Assembly: GCA_016721195.1 (NCBI GenBank)
Contig: JADKIO010000008.1
Location: 62,001 to 126,000, forward strand
DNA: 64,000 bases
Source: Candidatus Geothrix skivensis
GTDB lineage: Bacteria > Acidobacteriota > Holophagae > Holophagales > Holophagaceae
Direction: 5' to 3'
Part shown: positions 25,268-32,993 of the stretch, piece by piece
Numbering within the stretch: the first letter of the stretch is position 1
Layout: the number at the start of each line of letters is the position of its first letter
Translations under genes and position numbers: made by a program
Notes under the pieces: generated by a model
Told to the model about the DNA's origin: nothing
Database searches by the model: none
Seen by the model: only the letters and a program-made list of their open reading frames with translations

Positions 25268-26421
25268 GAGCCCCCAACCTCCGGCCCATCCTCCCCGGCG
25301 CCACCATCGGCCTGCTCGGCGGCGGCCAGCTCGGGCGCATGACCGCTCTCGCGGCCCGCAGCATGGGCTACCGGGTCGCGGTGCTGGACCCCGATCCCCA
25401 CTGCGCGGCTGCGTCCCTGGCGGACACGGTCATCGTGGGGGCCTTTGACGATGTCGAAGCCGCCCGCCAGCTGGCCCGGGGCTCCGCCGTGGTCACCTAC
25501 GAGATCGAACGGGTCGCCCCCGCAGTCTTGCAGGCAGTGGCGGAAGCGGTTCCCTTGCGGCCCGGGGCCCATGTCCTGGCATGCATCCAGGACCGGGCCC
25601 GGCAGAAGCGCTGGCTGGGGGACCACGGCTACCCGGTGGGACCCTGGCGGGAGGTGGCGACGGACGCCGAGCTGGAGCAGGCCCTCCTCGACCTGGGCCC
25701 CTGCCGCGTCAAGCGGACCCAGGGCGGCTATGACGGACGCTCCCAGGTGCGGGTGGAGCGACCCCAAGAAGCCGTCTGGGCCATGGGCCAGCTGAACGGG
25801 CCGTCCGTGGCGGAGCAGGAGCTGCAGCTGAGCCTGGAGCTCAGCGTGCTGGTGGCAAGGTCGCCCCGGGGCAGCGTGGTCGCCCATCCTCCGGCCGCCA
25901 ACTGGCACGACGACGGCGTGCTGGGCTTCTCGCTCTTCCCTGCGCCCATCCAGCAGAGGCTCGCCCGGGAGGCCACAGAGCTGGCCACCAGCATCGCTGT
26001 CGATCTGGAAGTCGAGGGCCTGCTGGCCGTGGAGCTGTTCATCACCCAGGGGGGCCGCCTGCTGGTGAACGAGCTTTCGCCCCGCCCCCACAACACCTTC
26101 CATGGGGCCGGCGCAGCCTGCGCCACGGGGCAGTTCGAGCAGTTCGTGCGCGCCATCTGCGGGCTCCCTCTGGGGGCCACCGAAACGCACGGCGCCTCCG
26201 TCCTGGTGAACCTGCTGGGTGATCTCTGGCTGGGACCGGAGCTGCAGCTGGAAGAGGCCCTGGCCATTCCCGGCGTCTCCCTCCACCTCTACGGCAAGGA
26301 GCCCAGGCCCCTCCGGAAGGTGGGCCACCTCACGGTGTGCGGTGCCACGGCCGCCCAGGCCCTCTCCCGGGCCGAGGCGGCGGTGGCCTTCCTGGAGCCC
26401 AGCATCCCTTCGGCCAGCTAG
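25264..26421 (+). CDS. purK: N5-carboxyaminoimidazole ribonucleotide synthase
   Basis: ATP-grasp enzyme that joins AIR with bicarbonate using ATP. 385 residues. N-terminal LLGGGQLGRM, the central RVKRTQGGYDGRSQ phosphate-binding loop, and ELSPRPHNTFHGAG near the C-terminus are the PurK hallmarks. Start is GTG at 25264 (GTGA overlap with purE). Bicarbonate is its direct substrate, which makes the coupled transporter functionally suggestive. Its stop codon shares a CTAG with the stop of the convergent helicase gene. Confidence 0.96.
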   Translation: MRAPNLRPILPGATIGLLGGGQLGRMTALAARSMGYRVAVLDPDPHCAAASLADTVIVGAFDDVEAARQLARGSAVVTYEIERVAPAVLQAVAEAVPLRPGAHVLACIQDRARQKRWLGDHGYPVGPWREVATDAELEQALLDLGPCRVKRTQGGYDGRSQVRVERPQEAVWAMGQLNGPSVAEQELQLSLELSVLVARSPRGSVVAHPPAANWHDDGVLGFSLFPAPIQQRLAREATELATSIAVDLEVEGLLAVELFITQGGRLLVNELSPRPHNTFHGAGAACATGQFEQFVRAICGLPLGATETHGASVLVNLLGDLWLGPELQLEEALAIPGVSLHLYGKEPRPLRKVGHLTVCGATAAQALSRAEAAVAFLEPSIPSAS

Positions 26422-28163
26422 GCTCCGGTGTCCTCACGCAGCTGCCGCCACACGATGGGCTCGCTCAGCTGGTGGTGCTCGTCGAAGCGGCGGCTTTCGA
26501 TGAGGTAGCGGTAGCCCTGTTCCGTGAGGAACAGCTGGCGGTTTCTGGCGAACTCCTGCTCGGTGGTCTCGCTGCTGATGAGCGAGTAGAAGTAGCTCAG
26601 GTTCCGGTTGCCCTTGGGCCGCAGGATGCGCCCCAGGCGCTGAGCTTCCTCCTGTCTTGAACCAAAGGTGCCGCTCACCTGGATGGCCACGGAGGCATCC
26701 GGCAGGTCGATGGCGAAGTTGGCCACCTTGCTCACGATGAGCACCCGCAGCTCGCCGTCCCGGAACTGCCGGAACAGGACTTCCCGCTCCTTCTCCGGTG
26801 TCTGCCCCGTGAGCACCGGCGCCCCCAGCCGCTCGCCGATGATGCGGAGCTGCTCCAGGTACTGGCCGATGATGAGGATGTTGTCGTCGGGGTGCCCCGC
26901 CAGCAGCTCATCCATCACCACCATCTTCAGGCTGTTTTCGGAGGCGATGCGGAAGCGCTGCCGCTGGTCGGCCACGGCGTACTCCATGCGCTCGTCCGTG
27001 GGCAGGGGCACGCGGATCTCCAGGCAGTGGGCGGTGGCGATGAAGCCGTCCTTCTCCAGCATCTTCCAGGGCACGTCCACCCGCTTGGGGCCGATGAGGC
27101 TGAAGACGTCCTCCTCCTTGCCGTCCTCCCGCACCAGGGTGGCCGTGAGGCCCAGGCGCCGCTTGGCCTGCAGCTCCGCCACGGCCCGAAACACCGGCGC
27201 CGGCAGCATGTGCACCTCGTCGTAGATCACCAGGCCCCAGTTGGCCGCCTCGAAGAGCTTGAAGTGCTCGAAGGGGCCGGTCTTGCTGCGGCGGTAGGTG
27301 AGGATCTGGTAGGTGGCGATGGTGACGGGCTTGATCTCCTTGGTGTCACCGGTGTAGAGCCCCACCTGGTCTTCCGTCAGCGTGGTCTTGTCGAGGAGTT
27401 CCTGCTTCCACTGCTTCACGGCGGTGCCGTTGGTGGTGAGCACCAGGGTGTGGGTCTGCAGGGTGGCCATGCAGCCGATGCCGATGACGGTCTTGCCCGC
27501 GCCGCAGGGCAGCACCAGCACGCCGGCGCCGCCGTCGGGGCCGCCACCCGCGTGGAAGACATCCGCGGCCGCCTGCTGGTAGGGGCGCAGGCCGAAGGGC
27601 TTGCCGTTCTGCCGGGTAGTGGGCGACAGCTCGAAGGGAAGGGGATCGCCGGCCTTGTAGCCCGCCATGTCCTGCACGGGGTGGCCCAGGCGGATGAGCT
27701 GCAGCTTCACCTCGCCCCGCATGCCGGTGTTCAGGAAGATGCCCCGCTCATCCGGATAGGGTTCCGCCAGCAGCCCCTGGAGGGACTTCTGGTTCTCCAG
27801 CTCCCAGAAGAGGCCCCGGTCATCCATCTCCAGCGCCAGGCGGTCGCCCTTGGCCACCAGGCGCAGCTTGCCGTAGCGGGTGCCATGGTCCTCGATCTCC
27901 TGCAGCAGGTTCTGGGGCACCGGATACTTGGACCAGCTGTTCAGGGTTTCGATCATCTCCTCGCAGCTCACGCCGGAAGCGGAGGCGTTCCATAGGCTTA
28001 AGGGCGTGATCCGGTAGGTGTGGATGTGCTCGGGGCTCTTCACCAGCTCCGCGAACCGGGCCAGCTCGTCCCGCACCTGCTCGAAAGCGGGATGGGCCAC
28101 CTCGAGCAGCAGCGTGCGATCGCTCTGGACGATCAGGGGATTGTCGGGACGGAGGGCGATCAC
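26418..28163 (-). CDS. XPB-type DNA repair helicase
   Basis: 581 residues. SF2 helicase of the bacterial XPB/Ssl2 type. Walker A is LPCGAGKTVIG, the DExH box IYDEVHML, motif III GLTATLVRED and motif VI EAQRLGRILRPKG. An N-terminal domain (1-190) precedes the helicase core, as in other XPBs. Start is GTG at 28163 with no strong ribosome binding site. Bacterial XPB unwinds DNA 3' to 5' in repair. A candidate partner protein lies at 35597-37507, pointing the other way. Confidence 0.92.
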   Translation of the reverse strand: MIALRPDNPLIVQSDRTLLLEVAHPAFEQVRDELARFAELVKSPEHIHTYRITPLSLWNASASGVSCEEMIETLNSWSKYPVPQNLLQEIEDHGTRYGKLRLVAKGDRLALEMDDRGLFWELENQKSLQGLLAEPYPDERGIFLNTGMRGEVKLQLIRLGHPVQDMAGYKAGDPLPFELSPTTRQNGKPFGLRPYQQAAADVFHAGGGPDGGAGVLVLPCGAGKTVIGIGCMATLQTHTLVLTTNGTAVKQWKQELLDKTTLTEDQVGLYTGDTKEIKPVTIATYQILTYRRSKTGPFEHFKLFEAANWGLVIYDEVHMLPAPVFRAVAELQAKRRLGLTATLVREDGKEEDVFSLIGPKRVDVPWKMLEKDGFIATAHCLEIRVPLPTDERMEYAVADQRQRFRIASENSLKMVVMDELLAGHPDDNILIIGQYLEQLRIIGERLGAPVLTGQTPEKEREVLFRQFRDGELRVLIVSKVANFAIDLPDASVAIQVSGTFGSRQEEAQRLGRILRPKGNRNLSYFYSLISSETTEQEFARNRQLFLTEQGYRYLIESRRFDEHHQLSEPIVWRQLREDTGA

Positions 28164-28400
28164 GGTTGCGTCAGGCCTAAACCTTTGAGCGTAGATGGGC
28201 CGGAAGGGCCGGTCAATGAAGCCTTCATGGCACCCAGCCCCCGGGAGGACCAGGAAACGGCCATTCCGACAAAAAAAATTAATCGCTCAGGACAGGGTCG
28301 AATATTCCTGAGGGTTTTCACGGGCGAGGGGACTACCATCTTGGATCCCCCCCGCGACATGCCTGCCTGCGATGCCCCGGGATCTCCGACAGGAGTTGTC
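28164..28400. promoter_or_regulatory. Divergent intergenic region with inverted repeat
   Basis: 237 bp between the helicase and the propeller-protein gene. It has an A-run (28271-28278) followed by TTAAT, then CTCAGGA-N13-TCCTGAG at 28286-28312, which could be an operator. On the minus strand TACGCT lies about 18 nt before the helicase GTG. AGGAG at 28391-28395 serves the plus gene. Confidence 0.45.
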
Positions 28401-31400
28401 ATGGTTCAAACGATGAAACGGTTCCTCACCCTCGCGGCCCTGTTGGCGGCCGGGGGACTGGAGGCCCAGGACGAAGGCTACAAAGCCAAGTACCAGATCA
28501 ACTACAAGCGCTTCACCCGGGGTGATGACGTCAAGGTGGTGGACGAAGCCTGGGGCCGGCTCGAGTGGTTCCGGGAGCGCATGGGCGGCGACCTGGGCTC
28601 CGATTTCGCCCAGCACCTGCTCCGCGAGGCGGAGAAGGAGCGCACCAAATATCCCGCCCTCTTCCGCACCCAAGGCGGTCCAGAGCGGCCCGTGGCCCTC
28701 AACGGGACCACCTGGGTCAACATCGGCCCCACCACCTCTGCCTTCACCCAGAACGGCATCACCCTCACCAAGGTGGACAGCGGCCGTCTCCGCGTGATCC
28801 TGCCCGATACCGCCGACACCACCGGCAACACGGTCTACCTGCTGGCCAGCGGCGGCGGCCTCTGGAAGACCACCAACTTCCTCAATGCCAACCCCACCTG
28901 GACGGCCCTCACGGACTTCATCGGCAGCAACCTGTCCGGTTCCGCGGCCTTCGGGCGCAGCACCAGCACCCTGTTCGTGGGCTCAGGGGATCCCTTCGAT
29001 CTGGGCGTAGGCGGCTTCATGGTCAAGTCCACGAATGGTGGCAGCAGCTGGTCCGCCGCGAGCCAGCTGGGCACCGCCAGCAAGATCTACGACATCCAGG
29101 TGGATACCACCCAGGCCTCCGACATCGTGCTGGTGGGCACCAACACGGGCCTCTTCCGCTCGACGGATGCGGGTGGCACCTACGCCGCCGTGGCCTCCAT
29201 CCCGGCCGCCCTGAAGGTCTGGAGTCTGGTGAAGACCACGGCCGGCTGGCTGGCCGCAGCCGAATCCAGTGGGGCCACCGCCGCCGGCACCCTCTACCTC
29301 AGCACCGACCAGGGCGCCACCTGGACCCCCGTGTCCCCCGGCATCGCCGGGGCCGGGCGCATCACCCTGGGCATCGGCGCCCCGGGCGACTCGGTGGTCT
29401 ACGGGTTTGCCGCCACCACCGGCGATACCGCCCAGCTGGATCTCTTCCGCTCCAGCAATGGCGGCACCACCTGGACCGGCCTGGGGATCACCGCCAAGGC
29501 CCCGACCAACCCGAACGGCGATACCGCGGTCTGCGACATCATGGATGGGCAGCCCTGGTACAACCACATGATCCTGGTGGATCCCTCGGATCCCTCCCGG
29601 AACACGGTTTACTTAGGCGGTCAGCTGTCCTCGGCCAAATCCACCGATGGCGGGAACACCTGGACCCTCATCAGCAACTGGCTGCCCGGTGCGGCCACCG
29701 GCACCTCCACCCTGCCCTACGTCCACGCGGATTTCCACTGCGCCGCCTTCTCCAACCTCGGCGGGACCGCCCGGCTCTACTTCGGCACCGATGGCGGCAT
29801 CTTCACCAGCACCAATGGCGGAAGCACCTGGGACGACACCAAGAACAAGGGCCTGGTGAACCACCTGATCTATGCCCTGGCCGCCAATCCCGGCGTACCC
29901 GGCAGCGCCCTGATCGGCCTGCAGGACAACGGCACGCGCATCCGCAGTGGCCTGACCTCAACCTTCAACCAGATCCGCGGCGGCGATGGCTTCGGCGTGG
30001 GCTGGGCCCAGGACGTGACGAGCCCCACGGCCGTGTCCCTGAGCTCGTATGTCTACAACGCCATCCGGCGCTCCACCACGAGCCCCGTGGTGGACCAGTC
30101 CAACTGGGTCAGCTTCACCTCTGGCCTCACGGCACCTCTGGACAATACCAACTACTACTTCGTGACCCCCCTGGTCACGCCTCCAGCCGGGGCGGATCCC
30201 ACGGGCCTGGCCTTCTTCACCTACAGCAAGAATGGCAAGCTCTACCAGAGCACCGCCACGGGCTGGACCACCATCGGCACCGCCGGCAGCGGCGGCATCA
30301 CCGCCGGCCGCATCGTCCGTGGCGTCAGCCACGGCATCGGGGTGAGTCCCACGGACCTGCAGCACATCGCCGCCGCTGGCAGCAGCGGCTACCTGCTGCT
30401 CAGCACCAACGGGGGCAGCACCTGGAATGAAATCTTCCTCGGCGCCGCGCCCGCCACCCCCGGCCTCGTGGCCGGCTGGCAGGGCTTCAACGCCAACGTC
30501 GCCTGGGCCAACAACCAGGTACTCTACGCCTGCTCCGAGGCCTCGACCGCCGGAGCCGTCCGCGTGGCCAAGTCCGCCAATGGCGGCGCCACCTGGACTG
30601 CCGCCGCCACGGGCCTGCCCGATGTCCCCGTCACCAAGCTGGCGGTCGATCCGGGCGATGGCACCGGCAATACCGTCTACGCCGCCACCTGGCTCGGCGT
30701 CTACCGCACCACCAACGGTGGCAGTTCCTGGAGCGTCTTCGGCGCCGGCCTGCCCCAGGGCCGGGCCACCGACATCTGGGTGGCTCCGGACAGCTCCAGC
30801 ATCCGCGTGGCCACCTGGGGCCGCGGCGTCTGGGAGATGGTGAACACCCCCGTGGCCGGCACCGTCAGCATCACACCCGCCACGGGCTTCTTCTACACCG
30901 GTGATACCGCGACCTTCACCGGCACCGTCAACGGTGGCGGCACCGTCACCTACAGCACCAACGGCGGCACCATCACCTCCGGCGGCCTGTTCACCGCGGG
31001 CAGCACCAGCGGGGATTTCACCGTCACCGCCACCAACGCCCTCGACACCAACCAGAAGGCCGTGGCCAACATCACCGTCACCCTGGCGGTTCCGGTCACC
31101 TTCTCCACCCAGCCGGCCAGCACCACCGCCGCCGTGGGACACAAGGCCACCTTCACCGTCGCGGCCTCCGGCAGCGGCACCCTGAGCTACCAGTGGAAGC
31201 GGAACGGCGTGGCCGTCTCCGGTGGCACCGGCGGCACCACCGCCTCCTACACGACCCCCGCCCTCGTCCTGGGGGACAACGGCTCCACCTACATCTGCGA
31301 GGTGACCGGCCGCGCCGGCATGGTGCCCTCCAATGCCGCCACGCTCACCGTCCAGTCCCTCGGCACGGCGGTCACCGCCAGCAGCAGCACGGTCACCGCC

Positions 31401-32003
31401 ATTCCCGACGCCACTGCGGGCGGCCCGGGAGCCGCTGTCGAAGTGCCCTTCACCATCTCGGGCGTCACCGGCAACGTGGGCGAAGTCACCTTCTCCCTCT
31501 ACCTGACCCACACCTATGTGGGAGACCTGGACATCACCCTGGTGGCTCCGGACAATTCCACCGTGATCCTTAGCAAAAACGCCGGAACCGCTCCCACCAA
31601 TTCCCCGACCGGCGCTGCCTTCGGCACCAGCTGCGGAACCTACACTGTCTTCTCGGACCAGGGTGCCACGTCCATCTCGACGCAGGTGTCCCCCCCGGCC
31701 ATCGTGGGGACCTTCCGCCCCGCCTTCCCCCTGGAAGCCTTCACCGGGAAGGACCCGAACGGCACCTGGAAGCTGCGCATGCAGGACTTCGGACCGGTGG
31801 ATGTCGGCTCCTTCCAGTGCGGCACCCTCAGCGTGAAGCCCCTGGTGGGCATCTCCCTGGACCTGAATGCCGATGGCGTGACGGACCTGCGGGACCTGCT
31901 GTTCTTCGCCAAGTACTTCGGCAGCACCAATGCGGCCTGTGACCTGAATGGTGATGGCACGGTGAACGATGCCGACCTCCCCATCCTCCTCGCCGGCCTG
32001 TGA
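28401..32003 (+). CDS. Secreted beta-propeller protein with Ig-like, P-domain and dockerin-like modules
   Basis: 1200 residues. Signal peptide at about 1-25. Residues about 70-810 contain repeated BNR/sortilin-like units (STNGGSSWS, STDGGNTWT, TTNGGSSWS and similar), fitting a multi-bladed propeller. About 819-895 is a Big_2-like Ig domain; about 898-985 is an Ig-like domain (YQWKRNGVAVSGG). About 990-1147 is a proprotein-convertase P-domain (THTYVGDLDITLVAPD; GTWKLRMQDF). The last 50 residues hold two EF-hand-like units (DLNADGVTDLRDLLFFAKYFG and DLNGDGTVNDADLPILLAGL), a dockerin type I signature. Start ATG at 28401 with AGGAG. No cohesin partner is seen nearby. Confidence 0.88.
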   Translation: MVQTMKRFLTLAALLAAGGLEAQDEGYKAKYQINYKRFTRGDDVKVVDEAWGRLEWFRERMGGDLGSDFAQHLLREAEKERTKYPALFRTQGGPERPVALNGTTWVNIGPTTSAFTQNGITLTKVDSGRLRVILPDTADTTGNTVYLLASGGGLWKTTNFLNANPTWTALTDFIGSNLSGSAAFGRSTSTLFVGSGDPFDLGVGGFMVKSTNGGSSWSAASQLGTASKIYDIQVDTTQASDIVLVGTNTGLFRSTDAGGTYAAVASIPAALKVWSLVKTTAGWLAAAESSGATAAGTLYLSTDQGATWTPVSPGIAGAGRITLGIGAPGDSVVYGFAATTGDTAQLDLFRSSNGGTTWTGLGITAKAPTNPNGDTAVCDIMDGQPWYNHMILVDPSDPSRNTVYLGGQLSSAKSTDGGNTWTLISNWLPGAATGTSTLPYVHADFHCAAFSNLGGTARLYFGTDGGIFTSTNGGSTWDDTKNKGLVNHLIYALAANPGVPGSALIGLQDNGTRIRSGLTSTFNQIRGGDGFGVGWAQDVTSPTAVSLSSYVYNAIRRSTTSPVVDQSNWVSFTSGLTAPLDNTNYYFVTPLVTPPAGADPTGLAFFTYSKNGKLYQSTATGWTTIGTAGSGGITAGRIVRGVSHGIGVSPTDLQHIAAAGSSGYLLLSTNGGSTWNEIFLGAAPATPGLVAGWQGFNANVAWANNQVLYACSEASTAGAVRVAKSANGGATWTAAATGLPDVPVTKLAVDPGDGTGNTVYAATWLGVYRTTNGGSSWSVFGAGLPQGRATDIWVAPDSSSIRVATWGRGVWEMVNTPVAGTVSITPATGFFYTGDTATFTGTVNGGGTVTYSTNGGTITSGGLFTAGSTSGDFTVTATNALDTNQKAVANITVTLAVPVTFSTQPASTTAAVGHKATFTVAASGSGTLSYQWKRNGVAVSGGTGGTTASYTTPALVLGDNGSTYICEVTGRAGMVPSNAATLTVQSLGTAVTASSSTVTAIPDATAGGPGAAVEVPFTISGVTGNVGEVTFSLYLTHTYVGDLDITLVAPDNSTVILSKNAGTAPTNSPTGAAFGTSCGTYTVFSDQGATSISTQVSPPAIVGTFRPAFPLEAFTGKDPNGTWKLRMQDFGPVDVGSFQCGTLSVKPLVGISLDLNADGVTDLRDLLFFAKYFGSTNAACDLNGDGTVNDADLPILLAGL

Positions 32004-32014
32004 CGGAGACGACC

Positions 32015-32860
32015 ATGACACTCATGAACAAGCTTCTCTCCGGTTCCGCGACCCTGTGCCTGGCCTGGCTGGTGGCCTGTGGCGGCGGTGGCGGCAGCAA
32101 CCCGCCGCCCCCCGTCGCTCCCACCATCAGCGTGCAACCCGCCAACCAGTCGGTGCTGGTGGGGGCCACTGCCACCTTCTCCGTCACCGCCGCGGGCACC
32201 GCCCCGCTCAGCTACCAGTGGAAGAAGGGCGGGACCGCCATCGCCGTGAACGGCACCTCCGCCAGCTACACCACCCCCGCCACCGTCATCGGCGACAACG
32301 GGTCCAGCTACACCGTGACGGTGACCAATGCCGCCGGGAACCTCACCAGCACGGCGGCCACCCTGACGGTCCAGCCCGTCGCCGCCAGCCTGGCCTACAC
32401 CGACCCCACCACCGGCACCTACAAGCTCGTGAAGAATGTGGGGCTCTCGACCCCCGGCACGCACCTGGTGCTGGATCTGGTGGGCCCCGCCAGCACCGGC
32501 ACGGGCGTGTCGGCCACCTTCAGCGCCGATACCACCAAGGTCACCTGGGTCAATGTCGCCCCGGGCGACCCCGCCAATTCCTTTGTCCAGAACGGCACGG
32601 CCTTCACCCTGGGGGCCGCCCCGCTGATCCTCAAGGGCAAGGTCACCGGTCCGGTGCTGCAGGTCACCGCCGCCCAGAAGGGGACCGCCAGCCCGGTCTC
32701 CCTGAGTGTCCCCCTGCTGCGCATCGCCCTGGATCTCAAGGCCTCCCAGCCCACCGGCGCCATCACCCTCAGCGCCGACGCCGCCAAGTGCCAGGTCATC
32801 GACAATGCGGGCGTCATCTCCACCATCACCGTGACCGTGGGCACCCTCACGGCCCAGTAG
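32015..32860 (+). CDS. Lipoprotein with Ig-like domain
   Basis: 281 residues. Signal peptide with lipobox LVAC (Cys about 22), followed by GGGGGSN, a typical flexible tether. Residues about 35-118 are an Ig-like module close in sequence to the one in the preceding protein (SYQWKKGGTAIAVNG; TVTVTNAAGN). The C-terminal 160 residues resemble cohesin-like beta sheets in pattern only (VLDLVGPASTGTG...SADTTKV); not confirmed. Start ATG at 32015 with GGAG at 6 nt; an upstream GTG at 32000 overlaps the preceding stop. Only 11 bp after the propeller gene, so co-transcribed. Possible surface anchor for the propeller protein. Confidence 0.75.
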   Translation: MTLMNKLLSGSATLCLAWLVACGGGGGSNPPPPVAPTISVQPANQSVLVGATATFSVTAAGTAPLSYQWKKGGTAIAVNGTSASYTTPATVIGDNGSSYTVTVTNAAGNLTSTAATLTVQPVAASLAYTDPTTGTYKLVKNVGLSTPGTHLVLDLVGPASTGTGVSATFSADTTKVTWVNVAPGDPANSFVQNGTAFTLGAAPLILKGKVTGPVLQVTAAQKGTASPVSLSVPLLRIALDLKASQPTGAITLSADAAKCQVIDNAGVISTITVTVGTLTAQ

Positions 32861-32993
32861 GCAAGCATCGGCATACCATTCATCTAGATAGAAGGGTCTA
32901 AGGTCGTTTATCGCGACCCGGTCAGACTGTGGTGAGGATCTCCTGACGCCGATGAGTCATCGGACGGGCGGGGACCCGTGCTTTGGAGCCACC

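Noticed and set aside
29958..32021. 687-codon minus-strand open frame over the propeller gene
   Set aside because: Antisense shadow; no ribosome binding site or domain, low-complexity Gly/Ala/Asp sequence.
32861..32993. Cyclic-di-GMP or other riboswitch in the protease leader
   Set aside because: The GATGAGTCATCGG stretch looked structured, but no conserved riboswitch core was found.
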